DNA of 64,000 bases from Hevea brasiliensis (GCF_030052815.1 NC_079510.1:42657566-42721565); one strand, 5' to 3'; numbered from the stretch's first letter, positions 23,261-35,843 are shown. The notes: generated from the sequence alone by a model not told the origin. Program-made: numbers and translations.

Positions 23261-24500
23261 CTGCAGTCAAAATCGACAAACAAATCAGCCACTGCAAATA
23301 TAAAGATCCAAAACTTGTAGGAAAAGAAGCATTTTCACAATGAAAAAAATCATGGATTCTGCATATTCTTGTAGTCATGGTCATGCGGTTGATCACAAAA
23401 GGCAATTTTAATGCATAGAATTTAAAAAGTTACGCATACAACATGATCATGGAAAGAACCTCACAAGCTTCCAAATATGGGTCTGTAATTATTATGGCCA
23501 AATAGGTCGATGCATTGAAAAGGTGATGCGGGATCCACCAACGTTATGCGTATTTATTCACTCAATGAATAAATAACCTTGAATTATATCAGTATGATCC
23601 AAATGTGGAAGTTGAAAAAATGTGTGAGAATCAAAGGAATTTACATGCACGCCTACAATCTTACAAGTAAATAAAGTGTAACAATTCTGAAGATAAATCA
23701 TTTTCTGGGATTAAATGAAAAGTTCGCTAATTGAAAACATAAACTCTCTACGGAATCAACAGAAACAATAACATTTCATTGAACATAAGAACAATGACTT
23801 AGAAGCCAAGCATTGTACTTTAAAAGGTAGTATCTGTGGCTTTCGTTGAACAAAGATGATACTTCTTTGAAATAATTAAGGAAAACCAATCAGAAATATA
23901 TGTAACCACTCTTTCATCAAGAACTTACTAGCTAAAAGATTAAGGGCCGAAGAAACACTTAATCTAAAAGCTTAAACTTCGTGGCAGGCGCCCAAGAACA
24001 TGCTTTGTACAACTAGCAAGTTGGCCTTTCATATACATATATAAGCAAGTAGCAAGTGTCACATTCTTTCACAGATAACTGATTAAAGTGATGAAATTTA
24101 ACAAGTAATAATGAAATTTTGCATCAAGAATGGTATTCTTTCATAGATAGTATCACATTCTTGATTCTCCAAATCACACAAAGAAAGCGAAAAGAAAGGA
24201 AATGATCAAAGAATCGACTGGGTCCACCGTCCAGATTTGAGAGGTTCTCACCAGATACAGAGAAAGAAAGACCAAAGCCAAAGCTCCTCAGTCCTCAGTT
24301 GTGGATTATTTTTCCAAGAAAGAAGAGAAAAACAGAAACACTCTCAAGTCCGAACTCTCAGTAGTCCCTCTTTGCTTTGGTCTCCTGAAATGGCTATGAA
24401 TCAAGTCATTTCTTTTATTTCTTTTTTAATACAGCATCGGCGACGATTCCCTCCATCGCAGCACACGTCATTTACTGACATGTGATGTCGTCAGATGGAA
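23261..24500 (-). other. RDR1a upstream region and probable 5' UTR intron
   Basis: RDR1b has a 5' UTR intron, and the acceptor at 23261 implies one here. A candidate donor is near 24250 (ctg|gtgag on the minus strand), which would put a 5' UTR exon around 24250-24390 and the promoter beyond it. I cannot fix the start site. Confidence 0.4.
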
Positions 24501-24563
24501 ATTTGGCTCTCGTTTCCAATTGGAAAACCAAACTTAAAATAGATATGCCAGCATCTGAATTCG

Positions 24564-25015
24564 TATGTTAAGCATTCGATTCAAATTAAATAATTAAAAT
24601 TAAATTAATTAAATTATTATATTTTAAAAATTAAATTATTTAAAATATTAAATTAAATTACTTTATTTTAATTTGATTTAAATTCATCAATTATAAGTTT
24701 TCATGAATTTTTTAATTTAAATTAACTTTTAAATTATTTGATATGATTTTAATTTTAATTTTAATTTAATAATTATTAATTAATGAAATTAAATAATTTA
24801 TATATATAATTATATATAATTTATAAATTTTTTATAAAAATAAATTAATAAAATTTAATAAAAATAATTCGATTCAATTGAACTCAATAAATTTTTTTTT
24901 AAATAAAATCGAATTAAAATAATTAAAACTTTTAAAATATAAAATAAAATTAAATTATTAAATTAAGATAATTTAATTTAATTTATTCAATTCAAATTAA
25001 ATAATACTTACTCTT
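24564..25015. repeat. Decayed member of the TAGGGGTGAGCA hAT-MITE family
   Basis: The left end keeps agcattcgattcaaat. The interior shares aatgaaattaaataattt followed by tatata with the clear copy at 55577-56133. The termini are eroded and I find no target duplication. Now almost pure A/T. Confidence 0.6.
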
Positions 25016-25309
25016 GTGATTGTGACTGACCATAGTATTATGATAATTATCCAATAAATGAGCCACGTGGCAAATACATTGATTTATATTGGCCAGTTTT
25101 GCACCCCGATTCCCAAATCATCAATTACATGAAATCGTAAATTAAAAGAAAATAATAATAAACATATAAATAATATAATTTAAATTATTGTTAAAAAATA
25201 AATTATTAAACCATAAGAAGAAAAAAAATACTTTTATAAAACCTTTTTGATAATAATGTATTAATAATTAATTAAATTATTCTCTATTTTACTTAATTAC
25301 TCTAATTTA

Positions 25310-25990
25310 TTTTTTTGTTTGAAATGTAAATTCCATTGCATAAAATCCCAAAGGGCAAACTACATGGAAGAAGACCATGGTCTAAATATAAAGGAAATCC
25401 CCTACGCAAAGAGCAAACCCCACATTCAGGCCCATAATCCTAAGTAGCCAAACCCTACTATTCTACCATTATAAGAGCAGGACCAATATACCCACTGGAA
25501 GCCAAGAATGGAAAACTCTTCCCCAGAAGCCAAGCAGAACAGAGTAAACCGTCCAAAGCCAAGAAAGAGCACCCGGCCATGTCTAACACTTCTAGAGAGA
25601 AAACGAGAGCTCATAGCCAACAACTTAGGGAAAGAGAGAGGTAGGGCCATGGCATTTTCAGTCTCGATATAGCCATGGGAAGGTGGCAACCACGCTTTAA
25701 AGTCCGCGCTAGACACCTTCAAAGGCTTTTCTTCCAGCATCGAAGACTTCCCACCGAGTGAAGGACAAGATGAACCTAGAGAGCAAACTGAAGCTGAACT
25801 TCAATCTACAACTCCTACAGCACCAGATCTTCTTTAAAACCACCCTCACTTGAAAAGCCAAGATCTTCTACCTAAACCACCAAAAAGCAAAAAACTTTAC
25901 ATTCCAAATCGAGAAAGGGAAGGAACCCAAAAACCAAACCAGAGAAAACACATGAAAACCGAAGGACAAAGAAAACTGGATAAACCTTAT
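25310..25990 (-). repeat. Probable retroposed fragment with short A tail
   Basis: Less AT-rich than its surroundings. On the minus strand it ends atgcaatggaatttacattt...caaac followed by a short A run (T run at 25310-25316). A 104-codon frame at 25740-25426 has no recognised domain. A LINE 3' end or processed copy are both possible. Confidence 0.35.
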
Positions 25991-27386
25991 AATGAATTTT
26001 CTCTCCCCATTAATATTTGCCACTAATGCTTGCAATTAATCAAGAGAATATGTACTACTATCACCATCAATAGATTTTGGAAAACTGAAGAATTGAATGA
26101 TAAATAGTTGATGCAATTAAGATAGAGATAATTAGACTAATTTTAGAAAATTTTATATATATTTATTATACGTGATAGAGATGAATGATAAAGTTGAAGA
26201 AAATAATTGATAATATTTAGTTTTTTAGATTTGATAGATAATTTTAATAGGAAAAAAAATCTAAATAAATAAAAATAGGTGGAGTAAATATATATTAAAA
26301 TATTATTTATTAAATGTCTACATAAAATTACCTTTTATAATTTTTCCAAATCCTCAGCTGTACGATATTTATTTTTCCATTAAAATTTACTACCTCTTAA
26401 TAATATTACAAATAAAGAATTTGATTTAGTTCATTATGTTAATAAATTAGAGAACAAGTTTCTTTTCTTTTTTTTTTTTGAACAAAAAGATGAAGAATCT
26501 ATTAATGTGGCTAACTGAAATTTAGATGACATTTTAAGAAGTGATTTTTAGCTCAATGATGAAGAAGAACAGACGAAATAGGATAATTTGGGCTAAACAA
26601 TAGCTTTAATTAAAAGTCATAGTAAATTATTTAGATTATAATAGTAATTTTTATCCATATAAATATCTCTAAATTGATCAATAAAGCATTTTTGTTTTTT
26701 CAAATCCCAAAATTTGTGAGGTATTTGAACAGTAAACAAATTTAAGTTGAATTTTAAAATAATAAATAAAAAAATTAAATTAAACTTGAATAATCTATAT
26801 GGAATAGTATTATCTTGAATTATTAAGTTTGCTCACATTTTTAAATTTAATTTGTGCATTAAGGTCACGGAGAATTAGACAATCTAGTTGATTTCGAAAA
26901 TTTATTATACGATGGACTATTTATGAAAAAAAAAATTATTTTTATACAATTTTATTATTTTTTTATTATTATTATAATATAATTTATATAAAACTATTGC
27001 ACATACAAATCTAAAATTTTTCACATTCAGGAGAGAATATTTTTATGGCAGTGAAGAAATTTTGGTGTAAAAGTTAATATCCTACATTGCATTAAGATAT
27101 GGTCCCATATCAACTCGTCGGGACGTAGTTGTCGAAGTTATCCGGTGTGCACCATCTTACTAAAATCATTTGACTTCCTCGTTGCGCAGTTGCTGGAGTT
27201 ACCCGGTCTACATCACCTCAGCTAACATTAATGTGAGATCGGAAATTTTTATTTAAATCTGGTGATGAATTTAAAATACATAAAATATTTTATTATATAT
27301 TTTATATTTTAAATTTATAATAAATTGAATTTAAATAAAAAAAATTTATCAAGAAATAAAAAAAAAAAGAAAAAAATATTGAGTTT
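25991..27386. other. AT-rich spacer downstream of RDR1b
   Basis: Mostly A/T with no gene. It includes the 3' flank of RDR1b and a small degenerate duplication at 27108-27219. Confidence 0.6.
27108..27219. repeat. Two degenerate copies of a GC-richer unit
   Basis: gtagttgtcgaagttatccg at 27125 and gcagttgctggagttacccg at 27186 share 15 of 20 bases, offset 61 bases, followed by ggtgtgcaccatc and ggtctacatcacc. They stand out from the AT-rich surroundings. Confidence 0.55.
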
Positions 27387-28287
27387 CTAGCATAATGATG
27401 ACAAACGTGAAGAAATATTACTACTAACATCACTTGCTTTGCCTTTCTTGATCTCAATAAGCTTGTGGTGGACACACCAAGGAAAACTCAGGAAATGATT
27501 TCTATCCAACCCTTCATTACACCTGCCCCAATAATTTGGATGGTATGTCACATGGTACCAAGCTGATGCTTTCGCATATAAATCATCACTTTCTGTCTCA
27601 TTGAACCAGGCTTTAGCTTGATTCCTCAATGACCTTACAGAAAACATAATCGCATCGAAATCTCTTTTCTTGTCGAATGACTTCCATGTTTTTATGATCC
27701 ACCCATTGATTATTTCAGCCTCTGTTTTTATCCCATAATAATCCATCATATTCCCCAACTTCTTGTCATATTGACTTTTGTAGTAGAATGCATCGTCTGT
27801 ATAATACGTATACCCTTCTACTTCCATGTCAGGATCATAACACTGCCTTGCCACTTCCCAGGTGAAGGATCTTACAGGGCTAGTGCTAGGTGCAATGTCC
27901 TTTACAGCTCGAAAAAGCTTCCCAATGACGCGCTGCGATTCATATTTCGGTTTATCAGGTTTTTCCATGAAGTCTGGATACTCTTTCACACGAAGATGGG
28001 GTGGAATTTTGGCTGGCACACCAGTCTTGGGGAAATCAACTGCAATTGATGAGAGCTTAGCAAGTTCAATACATTCTTTACTCATTGCCCTGAAAGGCTC
28101 CTTATCTGCAAACACAATGTGGGCATGGCAAATGATTCCTAAGCTGTCGTTAAGTATGTAGTCTGCAAAGTACTCCTGGACTTCCTGTACAGTATATAAA
28201 CATGTTGAAAACAAAGGGGAAAAAGAAATAAAAGAGATACATATATCTTAACATTCTAACAGGCAGGTTCATTGAAGAAATAATTAC

Positions 28288-28438
28288 CTCAATTGTAACA
28301 TCATGATCTAGAATCATGCTTTTAGCCGCCGTATAATCCATGGGTGGATACCACCGAGGAGGAATGAGATCAGGGTCCCAACAAACGAAGTAGACATCTC
28401 CGTCGAGATCACTTTCCGAGCATTCATTTGTATGAGGT
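28288..28438 (-). CDS. RDR1: RDR1b exon 3 with catalytic DLDGD
   Basis: 151 nt. It joins exon 2 through a split Arg codon (AG|A) and reads PHTNECSESDLDGDVYFVCWDP. The three aspartates of DLDGD bind the catalytic metals in cellular RNA-dependent RNA polymerases. This is the exon RDR1a has lost. Confidence 0.93.
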
Positions 28439-30514
28439 CTAATCAAAGATGTGAACTAGATTTCAGCAATTAATTTTGGATAAACAGTAGCATGACAGAT
28501 TATACATAATAGAACTCTTATCTGAGATTATACATAATGCAACCTTTATCTGAGAAAATTTACCTTTTTCCTTTCTGTGGAAAAACAATGCAATCCACCA
28601 TGTGGTGTAAAGCAGGCACATCCACAGCCTTCAAGACACCAACATCTCCAGGATGTAGACATGGATTTTTAGCGACAACAACGTTCCCCTGCAAGATCTG
28701 ATTTTGTTCATGTGTTTCATTGCAGCTGAAGAACTGCCTATTCCTAGCACAAGAATACTGGACAAATACTTGACCATATTCCAGCGTCCCAGTTTCATCC
28801 AGACATCCCATCATTGCTCTGCCTTTTGGAAGAAATATCCTTGTTTTGATCCTCAAATCAAACAATTTCGCGGCACGGAATGTTCGCAGCATCATTGAAA
28901 GAAATGGCTCTGTGCTTGGCTTGTAACCACACAACAACATTTCCTTGAGAATGTTGGTGTTTTCTCCCGGGGCCATCATTTCAAGTGCCTCCTGTGCCTG
29001 TAGTGGATCTGTCAAAATAGCATCAAGTTGGGCTACAGCCTTCTCTTGCTTGCTTTCGAAAACACGATCCCTAACCCCAAGAGTAGACAAAAGAGTGATC
29101 ACTTCACGATTAAGGAAACAAGCTTGATACTTGCTCCATCCTAGAACATCTAGGCTAGTGTTGTTGGATTTGTACTTGGACATACTCTTCCTCAGTGACA
29201 ATTTCTTTGGTGAAGTTGGATCAACAGCTACAACACCCTTATAACCACCATATCTAATCTGAAAAGCTGATGGAGTATAGTTTCTGAAGCCAAGTTTTTG
29301 GGCTATGCTGTGAGCCAATTCTGAAGAAATTTTTCCAATTCCATCGGAGAATACATAGTTGATTCCATCACTGTTAACTTCTATATCAGGAATAATTTCA
29401 ATTTCATGCCTATAAACATTGAATGTTTCCCTTGATGAACTGAAAGATTGGCCAAGCCTAGCAGCATACTTAGCCACATTCTTTATTTCACGAAAATCTC
29501 CCATCCACTTTCTGATGTCTTCTGCAGTAAGCCCTGGCCTAGAAGCAAACATCCACACAGAATTTTCTCGTAATTGACTCTGTGAAAAGCCAAGAAACTC
29601 GAATTTCTTCTCTCCAATGACAATACCATTTCTCAGTATTGACAGTATCCTTTCATAAATTTTTGTTCGCCTTTCCTCATTGACAGAAGATGTTCTAGGA
29701 GATAAATTTGTTGAATAAAGTCTATCTAGATCCTCATCAACAAATGAAACGCGAAGAAAATTCTTGATATCATCGGGATAATTGCGCAAAACGCGATTGG
29801 AGAGGTTCACTTCAGGACCACAGAAATATACTTTAGCAGGGGTTATTTGAACCCTGTGGACGTATACCAATCCGTCATCTAAAGCTACAGCAGGTGGTTC
29901 TGGAAGCCTGCCAGAAGTAATGTATTTCGTGTACTGATCACGGAGCCAGCTTACAGGGTCGAAGCAACACTCATTCAAATGGCGCAGTTTCTCGAGAGCA
30001 TTTTCTATGTATGCAATTTCTACTCGGTCTGGATCAACCAACCGAAAGAAATTGGCATCAAGTGCAGGCCCAGGAAGACAGCCATGCTGGACTAAACAAT
30101 TAACTTTAAACAAGATTTCATATGGCAAGTGGAATCCGTGGGGTGAACTCACAATGGGGACAAGATCTGAGTTGCAAGAGAAAGCTGAACCTGTCACCAG
30201 ATCGAATTGGCTTTCATTTTCTTTGTAGTATACAAAATTTTCCTGAAAATTTGGAAGCTGACCGTCGAGTGGAAGCTCCAAGCACAAAGCAGAGGACTGC
30301 CCAATGCACCAGGATGGAGTAAAATCAACTTCCCGGACCCACTTGTCATCAGTAGCTGCCTTAAAATAGCTCAGAGCAGGTGTGTCTTTCTGATAAATCT
30401 TGGGAGCACCATATAACTGTCAAAGGGATAATGTGGGAGAGGATGTTAGGAGCACCATTGAACTTTATGCAGATAAGTATGATGTATGAAGTCTCATAAG
30501 TTAAATTGACAAAC

Positions 30515-31030
30515 CTGAATGACAAGAAATTTTTTGGTTCCACCACGAGGACGATGTAGATCAACCTGCCAAATATTCTCGTAGGAAAGCTCAAGCTTGT
30601 AATCAATGGAAAGAAAAGAGAACAAGAAGTAGAATTTTCTGAGTCTAAACCCAAATTTAACTGAAACATTTTCCTTCTTTCACAGAAGAGAGAATAATTC
30701 CTTGGAAATCTGGCACCCAAAGTTCAATGTAACGTTATCTATACATTGCTCAAAATTCCTTGGCATTGGAACAATGTCATGGTCGGCATCCCTAGCATTC
30801 AGATAAGAATTCCCATACCACAGGTAATCATCAGCTAATGATTTGATGGTTTCAGCAGCCTTTTTGTCAGTGAATTGAACTTTAGCATATGTTCTTGAAC
30901 CTGAACTTTTGGGCAGTGCAACCTCCACAGCATAAACAGTTCCTTCTCCTGTATATTCCTCCAGAAATTCTTTTATGTCTTCTGGATTCTCAATAGAAGG
31001 AAATCCATAGAGACTGACTGTCTTGGCCAT
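30515..31030 (-). pseudogene. RDR1: RDR1b exon 1 with premature stop
   Basis: 172 codons in phase from MAKTVSLYGF to VIQ, donor cag|gtttgt. It encodes the RRM-like domain. The single TGA at 30682-30680 differs from TGG by one base (plus-strand c to t at 30680). There is no indel: the frame on both sides matches the family (FGCQISKE before, NVSVKFGF after). Confidence 0.92.
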
Positions 31031-31340
31031 TCTGTGTTCAATCAATTTTAACTGCAGTTTCACATGTAGTACCAGGCCAATAAGTAGCTTTAAATGCACA
31101 TTTAATGAAAGCTGGCAGAACCCACAAGAAAAATCTAAGACAAACATAAGACTTAGCCATGGATGAACTATGGAAATCTAGGCCATGGAGCGACACAGAG
31201 AGCAACAGAGGAATTAAAAGAAATGTGTAGGAGGAGGAAAGAGAGGAGTCTTCTTACCTAGTTGTTGCAGAGTCCGATGAGCATTCACTATAACAACACA
31301 AAGCCAAACTACGAGTGCTATTAATATAAATCCACACGCA
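31031..31340 (-). promoter_or_regulatory. RDR1b 5' UTR intron and core promoter
   Basis: The 5' UTR intron is 31257-31052 (donor tag|gtaag, acceptor ctgcag), ending 21 bases before the ATG. Upstream on the minus strand, tttatattaat near 31324-31334 is a plausible TATA box, placing the start near 31295. A TTGACC word, a possible WRKY site, lies on the plus strand near 31918. Regulation by salicylate is known for RDR1 and not shown by this sequence. Confidence 0.5.
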
Positions 31341-32043
31341 GAGACTTTTGCTTGTCGATTGTAGTCGATCATCTTGGAAAGACAGCACGCGCCAAGATAA
31401 CAAAGAGAACGACAGTTAATGATGTATGAATGCTTACGTGGGCATCATCTGTGGGACCGGTTGGAGTTACTCTGACGGCTGAACACCTAAACTCCCATGG
31501 GGTTGACACATGTCAAGAAGCTATAGCTTTGGAACAAATGAAGAAAGCGAATCTGGACTTTTTTTTTGGTCTCCGCCCAATGGAGATTTAACACGTATGA
31601 AACCTCACAGTGAGTTTCATCGTTTCTTAATTTTGCTATGTACATCTAGTTAGTTTCCCCGTTAATCTGAGCCTCTAGCCCCACAAGGTTTCCCATTGAC
31701 GAGGAGAGATTTCTATTGCTGCAGAGACCACAGTTAATAACAAAAAAGAACCAGTGCTTTCAAAACACATCACCAGCACTTGTACTTCTTCTTGACGCGG
31801 CCAAAGAATAGTGGAAATGACATCGAAAATCACATTAGAGGAAAAATTTACAAGGAAGGTGCTTCCCATGAAGAGGGAATTCCTCAGCTTGCTGCTGAAG
31901 TAGACGTTGCGTTCTACTTGACCAAAAAAGTTTGATTAATCATTGATGGAATATAACTATGGACAAACCCTACTATAAGTCACAAAATTAGCCTTTTCCG
32001 AATCTTCAATTTGTTTTACAAGGAACCACATCTCACTTAGTGG

Positions 32044-32083
<40 letters not shown>

Positions 32084-32981
32084 AAATAAAATAGTATTAA
32101 ATAATTAAAAATATAACATTATTCTATAATTAAACTCATCGAAATTTAATGCCTCAAAAATTATAAAACAAAAATTATATCATTATTAATGCTGTTAAAT
32201 ATATGTTTCCTTATATAAATAACTTAAAGCTTATCAATTTATCACACAAATAATTATATTAGAAATTTCATTATTTGATAATAAAATTTTAAAAGTAAAT
32301 AAACTTTTAAATACAAAATATATTTTTTTTGTTAATTAACTTTAAATTGAACAAAAAAATAATACTTAATAATAAAATTAATGAAGAGTTTTATTTATTT
32401 ATTTATTTACATATTGCATAAGTATTCTCATTTCATTGGATTAAGATTAATCCTGCTGACATTGAGTCAATTTATTAAGGGGTGAAACACTCTCGATGGA
32501 CATGTTTCTATCTATGTAGATTGAATACTTGACTTTGCTTAAAGGATAAAAATATCAAATGATTATCTCATGTTTTAATGGCCTCTCACAAACTGTAGGA
32601 GTATTTTAATAAGATTGTAAGAATCTATTTGTGATTGTGGTCTCAATATACCTTTGGAAAAAAAATTATTATTTTAATTTTCTTTAAAAAACCATTGAAG
32701 TATTTTGAAATTCTTATGATTAAAATATTTTAATATTAAAATTAACTTTATCACACTCTAACTAATATATTTAACAGCAGATTAAATGCACTCAAAGCAG
32801 CAGGTTAACAAGACTTGTACTACAAAACTTAGCAAATTTGCTCAACCTCAATGCAAAGATAAATATCTGCATCTCAAGAATAGAAAATATAAATGATAAA
32901 AAATCACCTTATCTCACCACAGTGAGTACAAATAATACAAAACCCAATACTAAAACTAAGTGGACTATATCAGCAACTCAG
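31341..32981. other. RDR1b upstream DNA and AT-rich spacer
   Basis: No gene. A dinucleotide (AT) microsatellite lies at 32047-32079. The rest is low-complexity A/T-rich sequence. Confidence 0.7.
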
Positions 32982-33561
32982 CAGGGCGAAGCTATATTGG
33001 GGCCTAAGGGATCATAGGCCCCTAATCCCCAATAGTTCTCACTAATTTTTTTTTTCTCTCTAAAAAATGCTTTATTTTTATTTTTTTTATTTAAGAATAT
33101 TTTTTAATTTATAAATAAATAGAGTTAAAAAAATATATTTAATTATTTAATATTATAAATAATTAATTATAATGTAACATATTTTATTAAAATTATTGTA
33201 CTATTATAATATTTTTTTCTATTATTAGCTTATATTAGTCACATAATTACTTTTTATTAATTTTATTAAATTTTTCATTTAAATTATAAAGAATGTTTAA
33301 TTTTTTTTAGATTTTATTAATAAGATTATTATATCTATAAGAAAAAGAATTCAAATTAACATTCATTATTTTTATATATTTTTAGTTAATTGATAATTAC
33401 ATATTTATTAATTTTAAAAAAATTAATTTAATATAAATTATATGCTATATAATCAATATTTTTTTTTTTTACAAATATGCACACTCACACATATATAAAT
33501 ATATTATATTTATAATTCTTATATATGGTCTCTCATAATGTAATGCTTAGCTCTGCCACTG
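32982..33561. mobile_element. hAT-type MITE, CAGGGCGAAGCTA family
   Basis: The left end cagggcgaagcta and right end tagctctgccactg form imperfect terminal inverted repeats. The 8-bp duplication caactcag at 32974-32981 and 33562-33569 is exact. 580 bp, A/T-rich and non-coding. TIR style and 8-bp duplication indicate a hAT-derived non-autonomous element. Confidence 0.88.
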
Positions 33562-34253
33562 CAACTCAGCTTTCTGAATGGAATTAAGTGCAGCCCCTTG
33601 TGTATTTGATCTCCACAAACAAAGATATCCAACCAGCTTGGAATTCCAGAATTAGTAAAATGAGTAATTTAGTTTGTTAGAAATGATATACAATTATTTA
33701 ATATAAGAAAGATATGAGAAGGGAATGCTTAGCCTGTGTTGAGAGGTCCTTTTACTGTTGAAATTGCACAAACCCTAAATTAAAAATTAATTGAAAGAAA
33801 AAATTGCACAAGCCCTAAATCAATTTCAATTAAATCATCAACAATCAAGAACCCCACACACATTTTACAAAATTATACAAATTACAAACCAAGCAATAAC
33901 ATGTAAATGTACAAACATTATCTGAAAATTGAAAAAGTGAGACTAAAGAACCACTTGACAAAAGAAGAAGAGTGGACTGGCTGAATAAAGATTGGGGCCA
34001 CCGGTTGCAAGAAGAGGACGAGGATGGCCACACCCACACCGAGTGATGAGGAGGAGGCAAAGCCGCAGAGGTCAGGCGAGGATGGACAACGCAATGGAGG
34101 AGAGATGAGAAGGTTGGTACCATGGTAGTCTCACAGAAGAGAAGAGTGAGGGCAATGAAAGAAGAGAAGAGTGAGTGCAATGAGAGAAGACAAGTGTCAT
34201 GCAATGCAAGAGGGAATGGTCTGAACAAACTTGTGAGAGTGAGAGGCTGAGAG
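33562..34253. other. Spacer between two MITEs
   Basis: No supported gene. 34120-34220 contains purine-rich GAGAAGA repeats whose complement gives low-complexity Ser/Leu frames. Confidence 0.6.
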
Positions 34254-34701
34254 TAGGGGAGAGCATTATGTCGGTTCGGTTACGAACCGAATCGAATACC
34301 AAAAATCGAAAAGTAGAATTGCTTAAAAATATAAATCAAACTGAATCGAACCAAACACTTAAGAAGAATCGAACCGAATCAAACTGAAAATATCGGTTCG
34401 GTTTGGTTCTGTTACATTAAATTGAAAATATTAAAATTTTTATTTTTTTATGCATCTTGGGCCGAGTTATACATCTTGGGCCTTAAGGCTTATGCATCTT
34501 GGGCTGAAAAATTATTTGGGTCATTTTACTATTTGGTTTAATCGGTTTTATCAGTTTTAACAGATAAAAAATCGAACCGAATAAAAAACCGAATATGTTC
34601 AAAATTTCAAATCTAACCAAACCGATAAAACTAAAAAACCAAACCGATTGAATCGAATTCGGTTTGGTTTTTTGATTCACACTGAAAACTGCGCATCCTT
34701 A
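34254..34701. mobile_element. hAT-type MITE copy A of the CGGTTCGG-rich family
   Basis: Ends taggggagagca and tgcgcatcctta; flanks gctgagag (34246-34253) and gctaagag (34702-34709) match at 7 of 8. The interior has many ggttcggtt/aaccgaacc words at both ends in opposite orientation. Confidence 0.85.
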
Positions 34702-35843
34702 GCTAAGAGAATGGAGGGATATGTCGTAAAAAACTAAAACTAAAACATATTTAACCCCCAAAACTAAAAAGGTAGCATTTTAAGTTAATTTCAATTAGGT
34801 TCGGTTTAATCAGTTTTTTTACTTTAAAGTAGAACTGAACTAAAATAATTAAAATTTTTAAAATTAAAATCAAATCAAATCCCAAAAAATAAAATGAACC
34901 GGACTCTCATGAGTTCTGCAGTTCGTCTATCCCAATTTGCTAGATGTTTGATGATTATGGTTTGCAAGGGTACGCAACCCAAATTGTCAAAATGAGCAGA
35001 TCCAAAAGCTCAAAAAAAAAAAATTACAAAAAAAAGGTAGAAATTCAAGGAGGAGAAAATGCTAAGAAGAAGAAAAAGATAAGAGGAAGAAGAAGTGTCG
35101 ACAGCTTTCTCCGTCCTCGGAGGACTCTTTTGCTAACTGTGGGTGGGACTTCAAGTAGATTAAGAATGTCTTCCTCATCTGCATGTATAAATATCTTTGA
35201 CTTTTTATTAAATGCCAAATGTCATGGGTTTGGTGAGATTTAAACCTAAATATAAGGCCAGTTAAAACAATTCATGAAGCCCAAGGTTACATAGCCTATT
35301 AAATTATTAAATTTCAGTTAAAGCTCTATTATATTTAGGATGTTATTATATTTTAAATTTAATTGATAAAAAAATTTAATTTTTAGACTTTCTTTTTATT
35401 AATACTAATCTTATAAAAAAAATTGTATAAATCATAAAAAATATTAAAATAAAAAATTTAAAAAAAAATGATTTGATTTGGTGTTTTAAACTTGGAGATT
35501 AAACTGAGTTTATTTAATGTACTGTAAACCAAATTGATACGATTCATGAATTGCGGTGAATCAATTAAGCTTACCTTTGCGAACCAAAATTTGATAAAGT
35601 TGTTGGAAAAGTGGATGAAATCCCACACGTTGGGAAACAAAAAATTGAGAGGCTTAAATTGTGATAGCCCAGCAAGTAAAAATGGCTTGACAAGCAGTTG
35701 AGGTCCATAATCAAAGCCCAATTGAGAAGCCCACATGAAGAATGATGAGAGCATAAGTCCACACTCTGGCCCAATCGAAAAAAAAGAAATATGGTATCAC
35801 GGCCAATCGGCCATGTTGATCTTTAGGGGTTATGTGTTGTGTG
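34702..35843. other. Spacer with a fragment of the CGGTTCGG-rich family
   Basis: Around 34795-34915 the words aggttcggtttaatcag and gaaccgg recall the MITE family but without ends. A Lys/Arg-rich open frame at 34944-35243 is low complexity and I do not call it a gene. Confidence 0.5.

Larger units (their letters stand above)
27387..31030 (-). pseudogene. RDR1: RDR1b: RNA-dependent RNA polymerase 1, full length but for one nonsense codon
   Basis: RDR1 copies single-stranded RNA into double-stranded RNA that Dicer-like enzymes cut, in salicylate-linked antiviral silencing. Coding exons: 31030-30515, 30416-28564, 28438-28288, 28184-27387, with GT donors, AG acceptors and matching phases. They total 3318 nt, 1105 codons plus stop, close to Arabidopsis RDR1 (1107 aa). 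An RRM-like N-terminus spans about residues 3-85; the RdRP domain includes FSDGIGKIS, IRYGGYKGVVAVD and the catalytic DLDGD at 800-804; the C-terminal part ends at TAG 27387. Codon 117 is TGA (30682-30680) where RDR1a and the family have Trp (LWK); the reading frame is otherwise open. A true null allele, a sequencing error or readthrough are the options; a recent null seems most likely. Intron 1 is only 98 bp. Confidence 0.92.

Noticed and set aside
25426..25740. Minus-strand 104-codon frame
   Set aside because: No domain seen; more likely part of a retroposed non-coding fragment.
32047..32079. AT repeat as a possible origin or matrix attachment site
   Set aside because: Simple microsatellite; nothing beyond composition supports a function.
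33845..34302. Overlapping minus-strand frames of about 127 and 76 codons, rich in Ser and Leu
   Set aside because: They are the complement of a purine-rich GAGAAGA stretch, have no recognisable domain and sit between MITEs.
34795..34915. A further full MITE copy
   Set aside because: It has family words but no terminal inverted repeats or target duplication.
34944..35243. Plus-strand 99-codon Lys/Arg-rich frame
   Set aside because: Low-complexity A-rich DNA; nothing in it resembles a known domain.
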